This document shows, piece by piece, positions 15,415 to 17,814 of a stretch of DNA of 17,814 bases. Both the position numbers and the translations under genes were made by a program. The stretch lies in contig OMQI01000076.1 in assembly GCA_900313185.1 (NCBI GenBank), positions 1 to 17,814 on the forward strand, given 5' to 3'. Origin of the DNA: an uncultured Rhodospirillaceae bacterium (lineage in GTDB: Bacteria > Pseudomonadota > Alphaproteobacteria > RF32 > CAG-239). How positions within the stretch are numbered: position 1 is the stretch's first letter; each line of letters opens with the position of its first letter. The notes beneath the pieces were generated by a model, which worked only from the letters and a program-made list of their open reading frames with translations, made no database searches and was not told the DNA's origin.

Positions 15415-16254
15415 TTATATCTTTTTTGAGTAAATCGGTAATTTTAACACTTTAATCAATAATTTTCCGTTCTGCGTAACTTTGCGCTGATAAACAAAAC
15501 GTTTAAGTGCTGCTTTCCAACATAAAAAGAGTGGATACCAATCATTTACCCCGTAAATTTCGTATCCCTGCTCTTTAATAACTTCGCCCAATACCCGCTC
15601 CACAACGTGAGCCAATGTTCCTTCCTTAACTTTGGCATCGGTCGGAGCAAAATCGTTTATCTGTAAGTTCAAAAGCGGTTTTAATAATTTTGCTTTGGCA
15701 TAAAACATCGAACCGGCAACAAACTCCGGTCTTTCTGTTTTATGCAATTTCAACTCCTCGAGCTTTTGATTAATTTGAGTCAATAATTTTTTATAATTAC
15801 GTTCCTCTTTGTTTATGCAATACTTGGAAGATAACATTCCTACTTGTGGATTTTCCAGTATTTGCATGTCTTTTCGCACACGTTTCGGCGTTGCCAACAA
15901 GGCATCCCACAAAACTTTACCCCATAAAGTATTATCAAAACGCATATTATTCAAATGGGTATAATTTTGCGAATGCTTGGCTTTGGTATGCAACTTCAAA
16001 ACATATTGATAGTCATCCAAATTTATGCAATGCAAAAACTCCACAAATGGTCCTATATCATACCCCCTATTTTCTACCTTTATGATTTTGGCCTCAGGCT
16101 TAAATGCTTTAATTTTTGCCCTAACTTGTTCATCTTCATCGGTAAGCGTTACAAACAAATCATATTCAACACCTTGTAAATTGGCTAATCTGGATAATAT
16201 CTCGTCTAATTGTTCCTGATAGTGGATATGCAGATGTACAGCTAAAGTTTTCAT
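15415..16254 (-). CDS. RgpF-like (rhamnan synthesis protein F family) protein, short form
   Basis: 279 aa from the ATG at 16254. A longer frame begins at 16290, but the chosen ATG forms an ATGA overlap with the TGA of the upstream GT2 gene and has AGGGGG just before it. Motifs typical of the family are NRGYDIGPF (62-70) and YVLKLHTK (84-91); further on come VGMLSSKYC and EFVAGSMFYAKA. The family takes part in making rhamnose-rich glycans such as streptococcal rhamnan and various O-antigens, and probably acts as a glycosyltransferase. Streptococcal RgpF is about twice this length, so this is a single-domain form. It lies between two glycosyltransferase genes, 14 bp before the giant gene, and opposite rmlA. 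All of this fits addition of rhamnose or a related deoxysugar. Confidence 0.87.
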   Translation of the reverse strand: MKTLAVHLHIHYQEQLDEILSRLANLQGVEYDLFVTLTDEDEQVRAKIKAFKPEAKIIKVENRGYDIGPFVEFLHCINLDDYQYVLKLHTKAKHSQNYTHLNNMRFDNTLWGKVLWDALLATPKRVRKDMQILENPQVGMLSSKYCINKEERNYKKLLTQINQKLEELKLHKTERPEFVAGSMFYAKAKLLKPLLNLQINDFAPTDAKVKEGTLAHVVERVLGEVIKEQGYEIYGVNDWYPLFLCWKAALKRFVYQRKVTQNGKLLIKVLKLPIYSKKI

Positions 16255-17294
16255 AACGCCCCCTGCCTCCAAGCTAAAAGAATATTGCACAATTTAACCA
16301 ACTTGCTATCCATCGGTATGGTATTACCTCTCAAAGCTCTGGTAGAAGCAAATTTACCGTATAAAGCGGCATTCAAGCAACGCTTTACCAAATAATGCGA
16401 ACAAGCATCGGCAAATTCTGCTTCCGGCAGAAAATGATTTTCTTTGTTGGCATCGTTTATTTTGTTTAATACTTCGACTACTTGCTTTAATATCTTATAT
16501 TCTCTGATTTGACAACGTCCGTAAGTGGCATAATAATCCAGAATATACTTTTCCTGTCCGTTCAACTTAACATTATGTTCATCAAGCCACATCGTATGAA
16601 AATTACATTTCTCAACAAACACTTCAGGTTTAAATATTTTGCTGGCCATTTGCGGATGAAATCTGTACTTGTATAGTACCTGAGGTAAATTTGCCAGCTT
16701 GGAAACCTTACTGATGTCATAAAACAGCTGTCTGTCATTTAAACTGATATAGTTGGTATTGTAGTGGATATTATTTTCTATAATCAGCTTACGGCGAAAC
16801 ATTACCGTCGGATGATGCAACGGTACCTTGAACAAAAACAACGAACGAATGGAAGCATCATCAACCTTGTTAATAACTGTCTTAAAACGGTTTATTTCTC
16901 CGAATTTTTTGAAAGCGGTTCCCAAAACCCCTATTTCCGGATGAGCATCCATATATTCAACTTGCAATTTTATGCGGTCGGGGTGCGATATATCATCGTG
17001 GTTCATCATAGCTGCATATTCACAATTAGCCAGTTCCAGCAGACGATTGTAGCTACCGGCGATTCCTAAATTTTTGGCATTTTCATAATAGCGGATTCGG
17101 CGATCGGTATAGCTTTCAACCATAGCCTTAAGGTCCGGATTTTTCGGACTGTCGTTTAAGATTATGAACTCATAATCTTTATAACTCTGCGCCAATATAC
17201 TATCTATCGCTTCTCGCAAATATTCGGCGGAAGTCTGATATATCGGCATTAAAACGCTTACTTTAGGCACAACAAAACTTTCGTAAATATCCAC
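16251..17294 (-). CDS. Family 2 glycosyltransferase (GT-A fold)
   Basis: 347 aa. The N-terminal GT2 domain has PKVSVLMPIYQTSAEYL (10-26), EFIILNDSP (42-50), NLGIAGSYNRLLE (75-87) and the metal-binding NHDDISHPDR (98-107) with D100 and D101. The C-terminal part (about 230-347) is helical and not assigned. It is the first gene of the leftward operon. It is expected to move one sugar from a nucleotide-sugar donor onto the growing glycan in the cytoplasm; the donor is unknown. The start taken is GTG at 17294, about 16 nt after the likely transcription start. There is no clear Shine-Dalgarno, so the start is less certain than the gene. Its stop overlaps the next start as ATGA. Confidence 0.9.
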   Translation of the reverse strand: MDIYESFVVPKVSVLMPIYQTSAEYLREAIDSILAQSYKDYEFIILNDSPKNPDLKAMVESYTDRRIRYYENAKNLGIAGSYNRLLELANCEYAAMMNHDDISHPDRIKLQVEYMDAHPEIGVLGTAFKKFGEINRFKTVINKVDDASIRSLFLFKVPLHHPTVMFRRKLIIENNIHYNTNYISLNDRQLFYDISKVSKLANLPQVLYKYRFHPQMASKIFKPEVFVEKCNFHTMWLDEHNVKLNGQEKYILDYYATYGRCQIREYKILKQVVEVLNKINDANKENHFLPEAEFADACSHYLVKRCLNAALYGKFASTRALRGNTIPMDSKLVKLCNILLAWRQGAL

Positions 17295-17316
17295 CCAAAT
17301 TTACCACAGTATCGGC

Positions 17317-17344
17317 ACTCTAGCATACTAAATTCAGAAGTCAA
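17317..17344 (-). promoter_or_regulatory. Predicted promoter of the leftward polysaccharide operon
   Basis: On the minus strand TTGACT (17339-17344) is followed after 16 nt by TAGAGT (17317-17322). TGC stands directly before the latter, giving an extended -10. The predicted start near 17310 leaves a leader of only about 16 nt before the GTG of the GT2 gene. No other convincing promoter was noticed between the closely spaced genes downstream. Confidence 0.55.
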
Positions 17345-17395
17345 TAATAAATATTAAAAATTTATTAAACTATGCACAACACATTAATTAAGTGT

Positions 17396-17423
17396 TTGAC
17401 ATAGCGTGTATCTGATTTATAAT
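17396..17423 (+). promoter_or_regulatory. Predicted sigma-70 promoter of rmlA
   Basis: TTGACA (17396-17401) and TATAAT (17418-17423), both perfect matches to consensus, are separated by 16 nt. The likely start near 17430 gives a leader of about 25 nt. The region between the two divergent promoters (17345-17395) is very AT-rich and shows no clear operator palindrome. Confidence 0.8.
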
Positions 17424-17455
17424 CTTTCCCAGTCATAACATTTTTAGGAGAAAAT

Positions 17456-17814
<359 letters not shown>

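Noticed and set aside
15415..16290. Longer form of the RgpF-like protein starting at 16290
   Set aside because: The extra 12 codons overlap the GT2 gene and contain the ribosome site for the ATG at 16254, which forms an ATGA overlap.

Overview
The window is most of a cell-surface polysaccharide locus from an AT-rich bacterium. Dispersed palindromes of the types ATCCCGCA..TGCGGGAT and ATACCGGA..TCCGGTAT, found both between genes and inside a coding frame, recall the palindromic elements of Alphaproteobacteria such as Rickettsia. An uncultivated AT-rich alphaproteobacterium is therefore my best guess. This is an inference; no rRNA or other phylogenetic marker is present.

Layout: rmlA (glucose-1-phosphate thymidylyltransferase, first step of dTDP-rhamnose synthesis) begins near the right edge on the + strand behind a near-consensus sigma-70-type promoter. 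Divergent from it, and running leftward to the other edge, is one long minus-strand run of genes. In transcription order these are: a family-2 glycosyltransferase (GT2); a short RgpF-type (rhamnan synthesis F) protein whose start overlaps the GT2 stop as ATGA; an 8.4-kb gene for a 2808-residue protein with six glycosyltransferase domains; an extended SDR (NAD-dependent sugar epimerase/reductase type) overlapping the giant gene by 13 bp; a small two-pass membrane protein; two AlgJ/AlgX-like SGNH acetyltransferase paralogs; a GT39-like (GT-C) integral membrane glycosyltransferase; and the start of another membrane protein cut by the left edge.

How they may work together (inference): RmlA supplies dTDP-rhamnose or a related sugar. 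The cytoplasmic transferases (GT2, RgpF-like, giant GT) build a rhamnose-containing glycan, the SDR makes or modifies one of its sugars, and the membrane/periplasmic group (GT-C enzyme, AlgX-like proteins and their shared transmembrane-beta-transmembrane domain) decorates it outside the membrane with sugar and possibly acetyl groups. No MBOAT partner, flippase or polymerase is visible; they would have to lie beyond the edges.

The most unusual parts are: (1) the giant glycosyltransferase, laid out as [R-GT92]-[R]-[R-GT92]-[R]-GT61-[R]-[R-GT92]-[R]-[R]-GT2-[R]-GT4, where R is a ~70-residue WY/HY/NPS repeat present nine times; (2) copies of a 30-nt palindromic repeat inside that gene, all in frame, one of which shares an exact 28-nt match with an intergenic element 12 kb away; (3) two AlgX-like paralogs with complementary departures from the SGNH catalytic motifs; (4) a three-member family of an unrecognised membrane-anchored domain. 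The only gene-free stretches are 553-779 (palindromic repeat plus one arm of a 37-nt direct repeat), 5489-5553 (a strong hairpin) and 17295-17455 (divergent promoters). No tRNA, rRNA, CRISPR array or insertion sequence was seen.
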